DNA from: an uncultured Eubacteriales bacterium
GTDB taxonomy: Bacteria > Bacillota > Clostridia > Oscillospirales > Oscillospiraceae
Reading direction: 5' to 3'
Length of the DNA: 44,859 bases
NCBI GenBank assembly: GCA_902496595.1
Contig: CABVBV010000003.1
Span: 1 to 44,859, forward strand
Numbering within the stretch: the stretch's first letter is position 1; each line of letters starts with the position of its first letter. Both the position numbers and the translations under genes were made by a program. The notes beneath the pieces were generated by a model that saw only the letters and a program-made list of their open reading frames with translations, did no database searches and was not told the origin of the DNA. Below, piece after piece: positions 33,744 to 41,976 of the stretch.

Positions 33744-35027
33744 TCACGCGGCAAGCCTTTTCACCCCCGCATCAGAGCTGATAAGTCCCATGTATATCCA
33801 GACAATGGGCACGACGATACAGAGCCCGAGCCCAAACAGGCTCTGTACCAGGTAGCAGAGCAACGCCGCACCGACCGCCGGAGCCGAACCCCTGAACCAG
33901 CGGCGCAGAGAACTGAAAACAACGGCGCAATAGGCGCAGAACCCGAGTATGCCCAGATTTACAAGAATGCCCAGAGGTTCGCAGTGCGCATTGTCCGCAT
34001 GGGTCGAGAGCGTCGCACCGGTCTCGGCCACGAATCGGCTGAAGTTGAGCTCCGAGCGCAGGCCAAAGGTGTCGGGCCCTCCTCCGGTGACTGGAGCCTC
34101 GGCAAAGAGCCTGAGCCCCTCGCGCCAGATGGCGATCCGGCTGGAACCGAAACTGTCCTCGACCCTGCCGTGCAGCAGCTCCGAAAGCTCCCAAAGCGTC
34201 CCGCCGGACGGTGGGAAGAAAAATACGAGCGCCAGCGCCGCCGCAGCAATGGCAGCCTCCGCAGCGAGCAGCCTCAGCGCGAGCTTCCTGCGCCCGATAT
34301 AGTTTACATAATACGGCACAACAACCAACAGACAGCCAAGGCAGCCAACAAGTCCGGACTCGGCTCTGATTATGACGAGCACGGAGATGCAGCCTAGGCA
34401 GGGCAGCAGCAGAAGCGCCCTCCTGAGCGGCTTCGCCTTGAGTGAAGAGACCGCGAGCAGAGGGATCGCAAGGCAAAAATACGCCGCCAGGACGTTCGTG
34501 TTGCCGATAGTGCCGAGAAATTCCCCTGAATATTTAGTCCCGGCATCGTAAAAATCCAAGCCCTGCGGGAACAGCCCGAGTACGTTCACCCTCAGCAGCT
34601 GCAATATGCAGACGAGACAGCAGAGCCCGGACGCGACGGCGGTTAGGTTTACATAACGTTCCTTAAACTCGCCCCATCTGGAGACGCCGAGGCCAATGCA
34701 GCCGTAGAGGAGCAGGGTCACGAGCCCGTCGTAGCGGCTGGAGCCGACTATGGTGAAGGCGCCGGAGTCGGAGAACGCGGCCGAGATGCAGGCTGCGGCC
34801 ATGAAGGCGAGGACGAAGATGCGGAACAGGCTGGGCCTGGAGGGCCTGTATCGGCAGATCAGGGCGCACACAACAAGCGCCGCCAGCCAGATGCCGGTCA
34901 GGGCGGCGAAAAACAGGAATTTCGGCCTCGTGATATTCGAGTAGCCGTCAAAGCCCGTCCAGAGCGGGAAGACGAGCAGCATGAGGCAGATATATTTGTC
35001 TGTCAACCATCTTGCTTTCTTATCCAT
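33744..35027 (-). CDS. O-antigen ligase (Wzy/WaaL-like) family membrane protein
   Basis: A 427-residue polytopic protein with about eleven to twelve membrane segments. The extracytoplasmic loop near residues 285-345 has GPDTFGLRSELN and HADNAHCEPLGILVNLGILGF, the pattern of the Wzy_C/O-antigen ligase family, with arginine and histidine residues expected for glycan transfer. In a monoderm it would polymerise or transfer a cell-surface polysaccharide. Next to an acyltransferase, this suggests surface glycan assembly. The ATG at 35027 lies only about 7 nt after the -10 hexamer and has no clear ribosome site. Confidence 0.82.
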   Translation of the reverse strand: MDKKARWLTDKYICLMLLVFPLWTGFDGYSNITRPKFLFFAALTGIWLAALVVCALICRYRPSRPSLFRIFVLAFMAAACISAAFSDSGAFTIVGSSRYDGLVTLLLYGCIGLGVSRWGEFKERYVNLTAVASGLCCLVCILQLLRVNVLGLFPQGLDFYDAGTKYSGEFLGTIGNTNVLAAYFCLAIPLLAVSSLKAKPLRRALLLLPCLGCISVLVIIRAESGLVGCLGCLLVVVPYYVNYIGRRKLALRLLAAEAAIAAAALALVFFFPPSGGTLWELSELLHGRVEDSFGSSRIAIWREGLRLFAEAPVTGGGPDTFGLRSELNFSRFVAETGATLSTHADNAHCEPLGILVNLGILGFCAYCAVVFSSLRRWFRGSAPAVGAALLCYLVQSLFGLGLCIVVPIVWIYMGLISSDAGVKRLAA

Positions 35028-35033
35028 ACCTGC

Positions 35034-35062
35034 ATTTTAGCACAAGCTCCCCTTGTGCGCAA
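35034..35062 (-). promoter_or_regulatory. Promoter of the ligase-acyltransferase-fchA-folD genes
   Basis: Minus strand: TTGCGC (35062-35057), 17 nt, TAAAAT (35039-35034) with an extended -10 TGC directly before it. The expected start of transcription is at or next to the ATG (35027). Confidence 0.65.
35040..35058. repeat. Inverted repeat between divergent promoters
   Basis: GCACAAG (35040-35046) and CTTGTGC (35052-35058) with a 5-nt loop, lying between the ligase -10 and the tatD -35. It may be an operator, or simply two copies of the shared TTGTGC promoter element facing each other. Confidence 0.45.
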
Positions 35063-35081
35063 CGCCGGTTTGGGTTATCAT
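35053..35081 (+). promoter_or_regulatory. tatD promoter
   Basis: TTGTGC (35053-35058), 17 nt, TATCAT (35076-35081), overlapping the divergent promoter. Confidence 0.5.
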
Positions 35082-35099
35082 ATCGAAAGAGGTGATACG

Positions 35100-35861
35100 A
35101 TGTACTTCGACACTCATGCGCATTATGACAGCAGCCATTTCGATGCGGACAGGGACGAGCTGCTCGGCTCAATGCCTTCCCAGGGGGTGGACTATATAAT
35201 AGACCCGGGCTGTGACGGGGCCTCGAGCCTCGCTGCGCTCGCCATTGCGGAGAGATATCCATTCGTCTACGCCGCGGTAGGCTGGCAGCCGGAGGAGTGG
35301 GAGAGCTGGACTTTCGAGAGCACGGCCCTCGTGAGGGAGCTTGCGAGTCACGAGAAATGCGTGGCGATAGGCGAGATCGGCCTGGACTACTACTGGGACA
35401 AAGAGCACAAGGAGATACAGTACGAGATGTTTGTGAGCCAGCTGGAGCTTGCGCTGGAGCTGGACAAGCCCGTCATTATCCACGACCGGGAGGCGCATGA
35501 GGACTGCCTGAGAATCACAGGCCGCTATCCGGGCCTCAGAGGGGTGTTCCACTGCTTTTCAGGGAGCCTTGAGATGGCAAAGGAGCTGGTGAAAAGGGGC
35601 TGGTACCTTGGTTTCGACGGGCCAATAACCTATAAAAACGCCAGACGCGCACTTGAGGTGCTGGAATGGTGCCCGCTGGAGCGCATACTGGTGGAGACGG
35701 ACAGTCCGTATCTTACCCCTGTGCCATTCAGGGGCAAGAGGAACGATTCTTCCAAGCTCCGGTACATCGTCGATAAGATAGCTCAGCTGCGCGGCCTGGA
35801 AGCTGAGGAGGTAGCGCGTGCCGGTTCGGAGAACGCAAAGCGGCTGTTCGGGATAAGATAA
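35100..35861 (+). CDS. TatD family metal-dependent hydrolase (DNase)
   Basis: A 253-residue TIM-barrel hydrolase. Metal-binding motifs: FDTHAHYD (residues 3-10), GEIGLDYYW, IIHDREAH, HCFSG and VETDSPYLTP. TatD/YcfH proteins degrade DNA 3'-to-5' and may edit D-aminoacyl-tRNA. The ATG at 35100 has AGAGGTG upstream and starts at the family N-terminus; an upstream TTG (35055) falls in the promoter region and is rejected. Length is normal. Confidence 0.94.
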   Translation: MYFDTHAHYDSSHFDADRDELLGSMPSQGVDYIIDPGCDGASSLAALAIAERYPFVYAAVGWQPEEWESWTFESTALVRELASHEKCVAIGEIGLDYYWDKEHKEIQYEMFVSQLELALELDKPVIIHDREAHEDCLRITGRYPGLRGVFHCFSGSLEMAKELVKRGWYLGFDGPITYKNARRALEVLEWCPLERILVETDSPYLTPVPFRGKRNDSSKLRYIVDKIAQLRGLEAEEVARAGSENAKRLFGIR

Positions 35862-35865
35862 AGAA

Positions 35866-35893
35866 AGCCGCAGACCTGCTGCGGCCTGCGGCT
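35866..35893 (-). terminator. Lysozyme gene terminator (convergent region)
   Basis: Minus strand: GCCGCAG (35885-35879) pairs with CTGCGGC (35873-35867), loop of five, then TTTCTTTATCTT. An alternative longer pairing uses 35893-35886. It mainly serves the minus-strand gene. Confidence 0.75.
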
Positions 35894-35897
35894 GAGT

Positions 35898-37022
35898 TCA
35901 GTTGTTGTATATCCTCCAGACGACGGCGCTTATCTCTGCCCTGGAGATAGGCTCATTCGGTTGATAGACCAGCTGATCACCGGAGTAGCTGCCCTCGACG
36001 ATGCCTGCGTCGTAGAGCGCAGAGACATAACCGTCTTGGGTGTCGGTAAACGGGGCGCCGCTGCTTTCCGCGAGACCAAGGGCCTTTGCCGCGAGCTTGG
36101 CGATCGTAAGCCTGTCGATGCCGCCGGAGAGATCCGCCACGTCACCGGGCTCCAGGAAGCCTTTGAAGACCGCGTAATCGAGGTAATAGGTGGCCCAGTG
36201 CGTGTCCTCAGGGTGTTCCTGCTCCGGATAGCCGGCGGCGAGAAGTATCAGCTTCAGCGCCTCTCCCGCGCTCACGTCGCTGTTGGGCCTGAAACTGCCG
36301 TCGGGGTAACCGTCGATTATACCGGCGTAGGTCAGCGGCGAGATGTATTGATAATACCACTGCGTATAGGGTACGTCAGAGAACTTGGCTGGGGAATACT
36401 CCGCCCAGACCCTGTGATAGAGCTCGTACTCGTCGTCATCCAATTGCTTGTACTCAAATTCATACAGAGGAGTGCCGCCGAAGCCGTAGTCTGCATAGAG
36501 GAAGATCATTGCCTCTTTGAACCTGCGCTCTACAAGCTGCTCGACAGTGTTTTCACCTGCTGTGTTGCTGTAACGGGCAAAGGCGTTTACAATGTACTCG
36601 TCGGTGTAGTTGTGTGTGCCGTAGGCGAGGATGTTATAAAGCCGATAGCCGCTGTGCAGCCAGCCGACGCCAAGATTATAGGTGAGGCTCGCGACCGCAT
36701 CGTACTGGTTCTGAGTGAGCTTGACGCCGAGTCCGGCCATGGCGTTGTCTATGTAGCCTTCTATCTCGACCAGGTGCTCGCGCAGGAGCCGGTCTGCCTC
36801 GGCCTCGGTGATGCCGTCGGGATAGAGACTGACGTCGCAGTGCGTGCCGTAGCCAATCGCCCAGCCGACGGAGTCCTCATAGGCTGTGGCGGAAAAGCCC
36901 TCCTGCTCCTTTATGAACAGTATTCCGGCCTCGCTGGTCTTGGGCTCTGCGTCCGCCGCAAAAGCCGGAACGGCGCACAAAAGCGCGACCACGATGGCCA
37001 GACATATAGTCTTTTTCAGCAT
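35898..37022 (-). CDS. GH24-type lysozyme with SLH cell-wall anchoring domains
   Basis: A 374-residue secreted protein. A signal peptide ends near VPAFAADA (17-24). Residues 31-175 form a phage T4-type (GH24) lysozyme domain: E41 in QEGFSATAYED, D50, then GWAIGYGTH. In T4 lysozyme the third catalytic residue is Thr (five after Asp); here it is Ala55. Three SLH repeats follow from about residue 212 (FSDVPYTQWYYQYI..., GYPDGSFRP), which bind pyruvylated wall polymers. It has its own promoter at 37053-37081 and AGGAGG upstream. Likely a chromosomal wall hydrolase or antibacterial enzyme rather than a phage lysin; no phage genes are nearby. Confidence 0.9.
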   Translation of the reverse strand: MLKKTICLAIVVALLCAVPAFAADAEPKTSEAGILFIKEQEGFSATAYEDSVGWAIGYGTHCDVSLYPDGITEAEADRLLREHLVEIEGYIDNAMAGLGVKLTQNQYDAVASLTYNLGVGWLHSGYRLYNILAYGTHNYTDEYIVNAFARYSNTAGENTVEQLVERRFKEAMIFLYADYGFGGTPLYEFEYKQLDDDEYELYHRVWAEYSPAKFSDVPYTQWYYQYISPLTYAGIIDGYPDGSFRPNSDVSAGEALKLILLAAGYPEQEHPEDTHWATYYLDYAVFKGFLEPGDVADLSGGIDRLTIAKLAAKALGLAESSGAPFTDTQDGYVSALYDAGIVEGSYSGDQLVYQPNEPISRAEISAVVWRIYNN

Positions 37023-37052
37023 ATTTGCCTCCTTGCTGCCGTGATGGACTAC

Positions 37053-37081
37053 ATTTTAGCACAAGTGGGGCTCAATTTCAA
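37053..37081 (-). promoter_or_regulatory. Promoter of the SLH lysozyme gene
   Basis: Minus strand: TTGAAA (37081-37076), 17 nt, TAAAAT (37058-37053), with extended -10 TGC. The string CTTGTGCTAAAATG is identical to the ligase promoter (35034 region). Confidence 0.75.
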
Positions 37082-37141
37082 CTTTTAAACCCGCCACGGC
37101 TCTGAACTGGGGCAGAGGTGGGGAGACTGAGAGGTAATATT

Positions 37142-37777
37142 GTGGAGATCATCTGGCACGGACACTCCTGCTTCGAGCTTCAAAGCTCGGGATTTTCCCT
37201 GGTAATAGACCCCTACAACCACAAAGAGCTCTGCGGCTACCCCGAGCTGAGGCTCGAAGCCGACGCGGCAATATGCAGCCACCAGCACTACGGCCACGGC
37301 TGGCTGGAAGCGGTGACTCTGAGGCATGGGGCCCGCGACCCATTCGATATCGAGGTGGTGGACAGCTTCCACGACGTCATGCGCGGACACCTAAGGGGCG
37401 GGAACAGGATACATATCCTCAGAGCGGAGGGCCTCAAGCTCGTCCATATGGGCGACCAGGGCTGCCGGCTGACAGGGGAACAGCTTGACAGGCTCCGCGG
37501 CTGCGACGCCATCATGGTTCCGGCGGGCGGCATCCTCACCATCGAGCCCTACGCGGCCTATGAGCTCTGTCGGGACTCGGGAGCGAGGGTGGTCATACCC
37601 ATGCACTACGGCGGGCACGGCCTGGGGAACAGGAGGCTCCGGCCGGTGGACGAGTTCGCCGGTCTGTTCGCGCCGGAGCTAGTCCGGCGCTATGACACGA
37701 ACCGGTTTACGCTCGACGCGGACACTCCGGAGCAGCTGGCGCTGCTGGCCCCGCCTCCGGGCGCAGGGAGGGCTTGA
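37142..37777 (+). CDS. MBL-fold metallo-hydrolase
   Basis: A 211-residue metallo-beta-lactamase-fold hydrolase of the small stand-alone type. The start is GTG at 37142 with GAGGT 6 nt upstream, giving the N-terminus EIIWHGHSCFEL; a longer GTG start at 37118 is less supported. The metal motif HxHxDH reads HQHYGH (47-52), so the usual Asp is Gly51. Other ligands appear in DSFHD, HMGD and PMHYG. Substrate is unknown. It is three bases before the TRIC-like gene and probably co-transcribed. Confidence 0.88.
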   Translation: MEIIWHGHSCFELQSSGFSLVIDPYNHKELCGYPELRLEADAAICSHQHYGHGWLEAVTLRHGARDPFDIEVVDSFHDVMRGHLRGGNRIHILRAEGLKLVHMGDQGCRLTGEQLDRLRGCDAIMVPAGGILTIEPYAAYELCRDSGARVVIPMHYGGHGLGNRRLRPVDEFAGLFAPELVRRYDTNRFTLDADTPEQLALLAPPPGAGRA

Positions 37778-37780
37778 GTC

Positions 37781-38440
37781 ATGGAGACGCTCATCTTCGT
37801 GCTCGAGATGATAGGCACCGTGGCCTTCGCCGCCTCTGGCGCCATGACCGCGATAAAGAAAAACATGGACATCTTCGGCGTCGCCATACTCGGCCTGACC
37901 ACAGCGGTGGGCGGCGGCGTCATCCGCGATCTCATCCTGGGCCAGACTCCTCCTCGTATGTTCCAGGATCCCATATACGCGGGCCTCGCCATAGCCGTAG
38001 CTATCGTCATCTTCGTGATAGCGAGAAGGGGCTACTTTGAAGGCAGGCATGAGCTCTACGACTTCTCCATGCTCATCATGGACAGCCTCGGCCTCGCGGC
38101 TTTCACGGTGACGGGCATAGGCGCCGCGCTTGAGACGAATGCGGAGAGCGGTTGGTTCCTGCTCATTTTCGTGGGAGTCGTGACCGGAGTGGGCGGAGGC
38201 GTGCTGCGGGACGTCATGGCCGGGGATATGCCCTATATCTTTGTTAAGCACGTCTACGCCTGCGCGTCTCTGCTGGGGGCGATCGTCTGCACCGTCCTGG
38301 AACTGCTCGGAGTGGGGGACAGCTTCGCCATGGTCGCGGGCATGGCGGCAGTCGCCGCGCTTAGGTTTCTGTCTGCTTACTTCCGCTGGAACCTGCCAAG
38401 ACCATACAAGCGCCGCACTGAAGGCGAGCAGACGCGCTGA
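37781..38440 (+). CDS. TRIC-like cation channel family protein (UPF0126)
   Basis: A 219-residue membrane protein with seven hydrophobic segments, made of two repeated halves: each contains a glycine kink motif, VGGGVIRDLILG in the first half and VGGGVLRDVMAG in the second. Bacterial members form trimeric monovalent cation channels related to animal TRIC channels, possibly counter-ion channels, and in other annotations are named glycine transporters. It starts four bases after the hydrolase stop. Confidence 0.92.
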   Translation: METLIFVLEMIGTVAFAASGAMTAIKKNMDIFGVAILGLTTAVGGGVIRDLILGQTPPRMFQDPIYAGLAIAVAIVIFVIARRGYFEGRHELYDFSMLIMDSLGLAAFTVTGIGAALETNAESGWFLLIFVGVVTGVGGGVLRDVMAGDMPYIFVKHVYACASLLGAIVCTVLELLGVGDSFAMVAGMAAVAALRFLSAYFRWNLPRPYKRRTEGEQTR

Positions 38441-38530
38441 CCGGAAAAACGAGGCGTTTCGTGGGGCATGGACGCCCAGGACGCCGAATCTTTATTAACA
38501 ATTAATTTACTGTACTTTTCGTGCAAATGT

Positions 38531-38545
38531 GCTAAAATATCCACT
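38531..38545 (+). promoter_or_regulatory. Extended -10 promoter next to the ATPase start
   Basis: TGTGC directly followed by TAAAAT (38533-38538), the same element as at 35034 and 37053. No good -35 is present. The ATG (38546) lies 7 nt after the -10, at the expected transcription start, and no ribosome site is seen. Confidence 0.5.
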
Positions 38546-40990
38546 ATGAAAATGCCGTTTAAAAAAAAGAAAATAATCGATGAACCGATGAGAAGGCACA
38601 TAGCCGAGTTGGAGACAAATCCCAAGACCGGCCTCTCCTCGGCGCAGGCTCAGGAGCGGGTAGACGCCGGCTGGGCCAACCTTCCCATCGACCCTCCGGG
38701 GAAGACCGTTGGACAGATAATAAAGTCCAACGTCTTCACCTACTTCAATATGCTCTTTTTCCTGCTCGCGGCCTGTGTCCTGGCGGTCGGCTCATGGCAG
38801 AACGTCATGTTCATGGGCGTCGTCATCGCCAACATCGCCATAGGCATAGTGCAGGAGCTGCGCTCCAAGCGCACGCTCGACAAGCTCACCCTGCTCACGC
38901 AGCCGCAGGGCGCGGTGATAAGGGACGGCAGGCAGCGGAAGATACCAACCAGCGACATGGTGCGCGACGATATCGTCGTCTTCTCCGCCGGGGGCCAGAT
39001 CTTCGCCGACGCCGTCGTCGTCGAGGGCGAGTGCAGCGCGAACGAGGCCCTTATAACCGGCGAGGCCGACGAGATAAAGAAGAAGCCCGGGGACGAGCTG
39101 CTCTCGGGCAGTTTTGTCGTGTCCGGGGAATGCCGCGCACGGCTGACCAGAGTCGGAGCGGACTCCTTTGCCAGCCGACTCACCCTCGAGGCCAAGGCCT
39201 CCAAACCGCCACAGCAGTCGGAGATGATGCGCTCGCTCACGAGACTTGTGCAGATAATCGGCATCGCTGTCATCCCGCTCGGCATACTCATGGCAATAAA
39301 GGAGATCGCCTGGCTCGACCGCAGCGTCACGGACGGCGTAGTCGCCACGGTCGCCTCGCTCATAGGCATGATACCCGAGGGGCTCTACCTGCTCACCAGT
39401 ATGGCCCTGGCCGCCGGCGTCGTGCGCCTGGCGCAGAAGAAGACCCTCGTCCACGACATGGGCTGCATCGAGACTCTCGCGAGGGTGGATGTGCTCTGCG
39501 TGGACAAGACCGGCACAGTCACCGAAAACAAGATGGCCGTCGAGGATATCGTCCCGCTCTGCCCCGACAGGTTTGAGGACTCGGATATCAGGCTCATCAT
39601 GGCAGACTACGTAGCCGCCATGAAGGCCGACAACGACACCATGGCCGCGCTGCGGCGCTACTTTACGGGCAAGGTCACTCAGCAGGCAGTGAAAGCCGTG
39701 CCTTTCACCTCGGCAAAAAAATTCGGAGGCGTCAGCTTCCACGAGGACGAGAACTATCTGCTCGGCGCACCCGACGTGCTGCTGGGAGATAGCTACGGAA
39801 AGTACGCAAAGCTCATAGACGGCTACTCCTCCAAGGGCTGCCGCGTACTGCTGCTCGGTATGTACGACGGCGACCCGGAAGACGAGAGGCCGGATGCCGA
39901 GCTGCTGCCCATCTCGCTCATCCTGCTTTCGAACAAGATAAGGGCAGAGGCGCCCGACACCTTCAAATACTTCGCCAAGCAGGGCGTGGCGATAAAAGTC
40001 ATCTCCGGCGACAATGCCATGGCCGTCTCCGAGGTGGCGAAGCGGGCCGGGATAAAGGGCGCAGAGAGCTATGTAGACGCAAGAACGCTGGAGACGGATG
40101 AGGACATAGCAGAGGCGGTTGAGAAATACACAGTGTTCGGCCGGGTGACTCCTGATCAGAAACGCAGGTTCGTCCGTGCGCTCAAGGCCGACGGGCACAC
40201 CGTGGCCATGACCGGCGACGGCGTGAACGACGTGCTCGCGCTCAAGGAGGCCGACTGCTCCATCGCCATGGCCTCCGGCTCCGACGCTGCGAGCCAGGTG
40301 TCGCACATCGTGCTGCTTGAATCGAACTTCGCCGCCATGCCGTCGGTCGTGGCCGAGGGCAGGCGCGTGATAAACAACATCGAGCGCTCGGCGACGCTCT
40401 TCCTGGTGAAGAACGTCTTCTCCTTCGCGCTCGCTGTCATAACGCTTATATTCACGCTGCCTTATCCTGTTACCAGCGCACAGATGAGCCTGGTGTCCGC
40501 TCTGACCATCGGCATCCCGGGCTTTATATTGGCAATGGAGCCTAATACCTCGCTCATAAAGGGCAAATTCCTGTCAAACGTCATTTACCGGGCACTGCCC
40601 GCCGGGCTGACGGATCTCGTGCTCGTACTCGGGGCCATACTGTTCTGCCTCGTCTTCGAGGTGAGCGAGAGCATGATGGGCACCATCTGCACCGTCATCC
40701 TCTGCGTTGTGGGCCTCATGGTGGTTCACCGCACCTGCAGGCCCTATAATCTGCTGCGCAAGGCCATGATCATCGCCCTGGTCATCGGCTTCGGCGTCTG
40801 CGTGCTCGTACTTCCGGAGCTCTTTACCATATCCTCGCTAGACCTTCCTGCGGGCATGATATTGACCGTCTTCGTGCTGCTCTCATGGCCGGCGCTCATA
40901 GTCTTTTTCAAAGTCCAGGAGAAGCTGAAGCAGAGCCTCGATTCGCTCAGGTCGCCGGGACGACACGCTAGACCCAAGAAGGCAAGATGA
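38546..40990 (+). CDS. Cation-transporting P-type ATPase, CtpE-like
   Basis: An 814-residue P-type ATPase with about ten membrane segments. The phosphorylated aspartate is D320 (VDKTGTVTENK), the actuator loop reads LITGEADEI, the hinge is TGDGVND (D558), and the membrane 4 motif is GMIPEGLYLLTS, the ion-site pattern seen in mycobacterial CtpE (Ca2+-linked). The C-terminal end is basic. A longer frame from 38468 is rejected. The likely substrate is Ca2+ or another divalent or monovalent cation; not certain. Its last 23 bp overlap the convergent gluQ gene. Confidence 0.9.
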   Translation: MKMPFKKKKIIDEPMRRHIAELETNPKTGLSSAQAQERVDAGWANLPIDPPGKTVGQIIKSNVFTYFNMLFFLLAACVLAVGSWQNVMFMGVVIANIAIGIVQELRSKRTLDKLTLLTQPQGAVIRDGRQRKIPTSDMVRDDIVVFSAGGQIFADAVVVEGECSANEALITGEADEIKKKPGDELLSGSFVVSGECRARLTRVGADSFASRLTLEAKASKPPQQSEMMRSLTRLVQIIGIAVIPLGILMAIKEIAWLDRSVTDGVVATVASLIGMIPEGLYLLTSMALAAGVVRLAQKKTLVHDMGCIETLARVDVLCVDKTGTVTENKMAVEDIVPLCPDRFEDSDIRLIMADYVAAMKADNDTMAALRRYFTGKVTQQAVKAVPFTSAKKFGGVSFHEDENYLLGAPDVLLGDSYGKYAKLIDGYSSKGCRVLLLGMYDGDPEDERPDAELLPISLILLSNKIRAEAPDTFKYFAKQGVAIKVISGDNAMAVSEVAKRAGIKGAESYVDARTLETDEDIAEAVEKYTVFGRVTPDQKRRFVRALKADGHTVAMTGDGVNDVLALKEADCSIAMASGSDAASQVSHIVLLESNFAAMPSVVAEGRRVINNIERSATLFLVKNVFSFALAVITLIFTLPYPVTSAQMSLVSALTIGIPGFILAMEPNTSLIKGKFLSNVIYRALPAGLTDLVLVLGAILFCLVFEVSESMMGTICTVILCVVGLMVVHRTCRPYNLLRKAMIIALVIGFGVCVLVLPELFTISSLDLPAGMILTVFVLLSWPALIVFFKVQEKLKQSLDSLRSPGRHARPKKAR

Positions 40991-41894
40991 CGTCCTCTTC
41001 AGGCACCTTCGACCACGAGAATATCGGCACGAGCTCATAAGGCGTTATGGGCTCCGGCCTGTCCAGGAGCCCGGCGAGATACGCCAGGACTCCGCAGAGC
41101 GCCTCGGGAGCGTAGCGCTGCCGCAGCGTCTCCATGTTGAGGTCGCCCTCGCGCTTCGAGAGTTTGCGGCCCTCGGGCGAGACGAGCAGAGGGCAGTGGC
41201 AGTAGTCCGGCGCCTCACCGCCGAGGGTCTCGATCAGCCACTTCTGCCTCGGCGCGGAGGAAAGCAGGTCTCGCGCCCGCACCACCCGGGTCACAGACAT
41301 CTCCATGTCGTCCACCGAGACGGCGAGCTGATAGGCGTAGACGCCGTCGGAGCGGCGGATGATGAAGTCTCCGCTCTCACGTGCGAGGTTTTCCCGGAAC
41401 ACTCCGTAATGCCCGTCGAAGACGGAGACCTCCGTGTCCGGAACGATGACTTTGGCGGCAGGGCTCCGGCGCATTTTCAGCTTTTCAGACTCGGTGTAGT
41501 ACCTGCACTTGCAGCCGAGGGGCCGCTCCTCACCGGGATGCGGCGCACTGGCGGCTAGCCGCTCAGCCCTGGAGCACCAGCAGGGGTAGACGAGGCCCCG
41601 GGCCTCGAGCCTCGCATATGCGGCCTCGTAGCGCTCCGTGCGCAGACCCTGACGGCAGGAGCCGTCCTCCGGCCAGCCGAGTTCCCAGTCTAGGCCCAGC
41701 CAGCGCAGATCCTCAGCCATGAGACGGGCATACTCATCCCAGCTGCGCTCAGGGTCGAGATCCTCGAGCCTGAAGAGCATCTGACCGCCAAGGGAGCGGA
41801 TATCCAGCCATGCCAGAAGTGACGAGAGCATATTCCCAAGGTGCAGCCGCCCGCTCGGGCTGGGAGCAAAGCGGCCTCGCGGCGTCTTTTCCAT
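40968..41894 (-). CDS. gluQ: Glutamyl-Q tRNA(Asp) synthetase
   Basis: A 308-residue shortened GluRS that glutamylates queuosine in tRNA(Asp), not the tRNA end. HIGH-like RLHLG near residues 16-20 (FAPSPSGRLHLGN), KMSKS-like KLSKREGD, and a cysteine-rich zinc region (CWC ... CKCRYY) are visible. The anticodon-binding C-terminal domain of GluRS is absent. The ATG at 41894 has GGAGG 5 nt upstream; upstream in-frame starts to 42011 are rejected. Its stop lies inside the opposite-strand P-type ATPase gene. Confidence 0.88.
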   Translation of the reverse strand: MEKTPRGRFAPSPSGRLHLGNMLSSLLAWLDIRSLGGQMLFRLEDLDPERSWDEYARLMAEDLRWLGLDWELGWPEDGSCRQGLRTERYEAAYARLEARGLVYPCWCSRAERLAASAPHPGEERPLGCKCRYYTESEKLKMRRSPAAKVIVPDTEVSVFDGHYGVFRENLARESGDFIIRRSDGVYAYQLAVSVDDMEMSVTRVVRARDLLSSAPRQKWLIETLGGEAPDYCHCPLLVSPEGRKLSKREGDLNMETLRQRYAPEALCGVLAYLAGLLDRPEPITPYELVPIFSWSKVPEEDVILPSWV

Positions 41895-41976
41895 GTCGGC
41901 CTCCGAGTCGATAGTTTTTTGATATTCAAAGGATAGCATATTTTTGCCCTGATGGGAACAAGCTCCGTACGGGAAT

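Noticed and set aside
35898..37022. Prophage endolysin
   Set aside because: The enzyme has a signal peptide and SLH anchors, and no holin, tail or integrase gene is nearby.
35961..37088. 375-codon open frame on the plus strand
   Set aside because: It is wholly antisense to the SLH lysozyme, which has a signal peptide, catalytic motifs, promoter and terminator; the antisense protein has no recognisable motif.
38792..40306. 504-codon open frame on the minus strand
   Set aside because: It mirrors the P-type ATPase with its clear motifs; long antisense frames are expected in GC-rich DNA.
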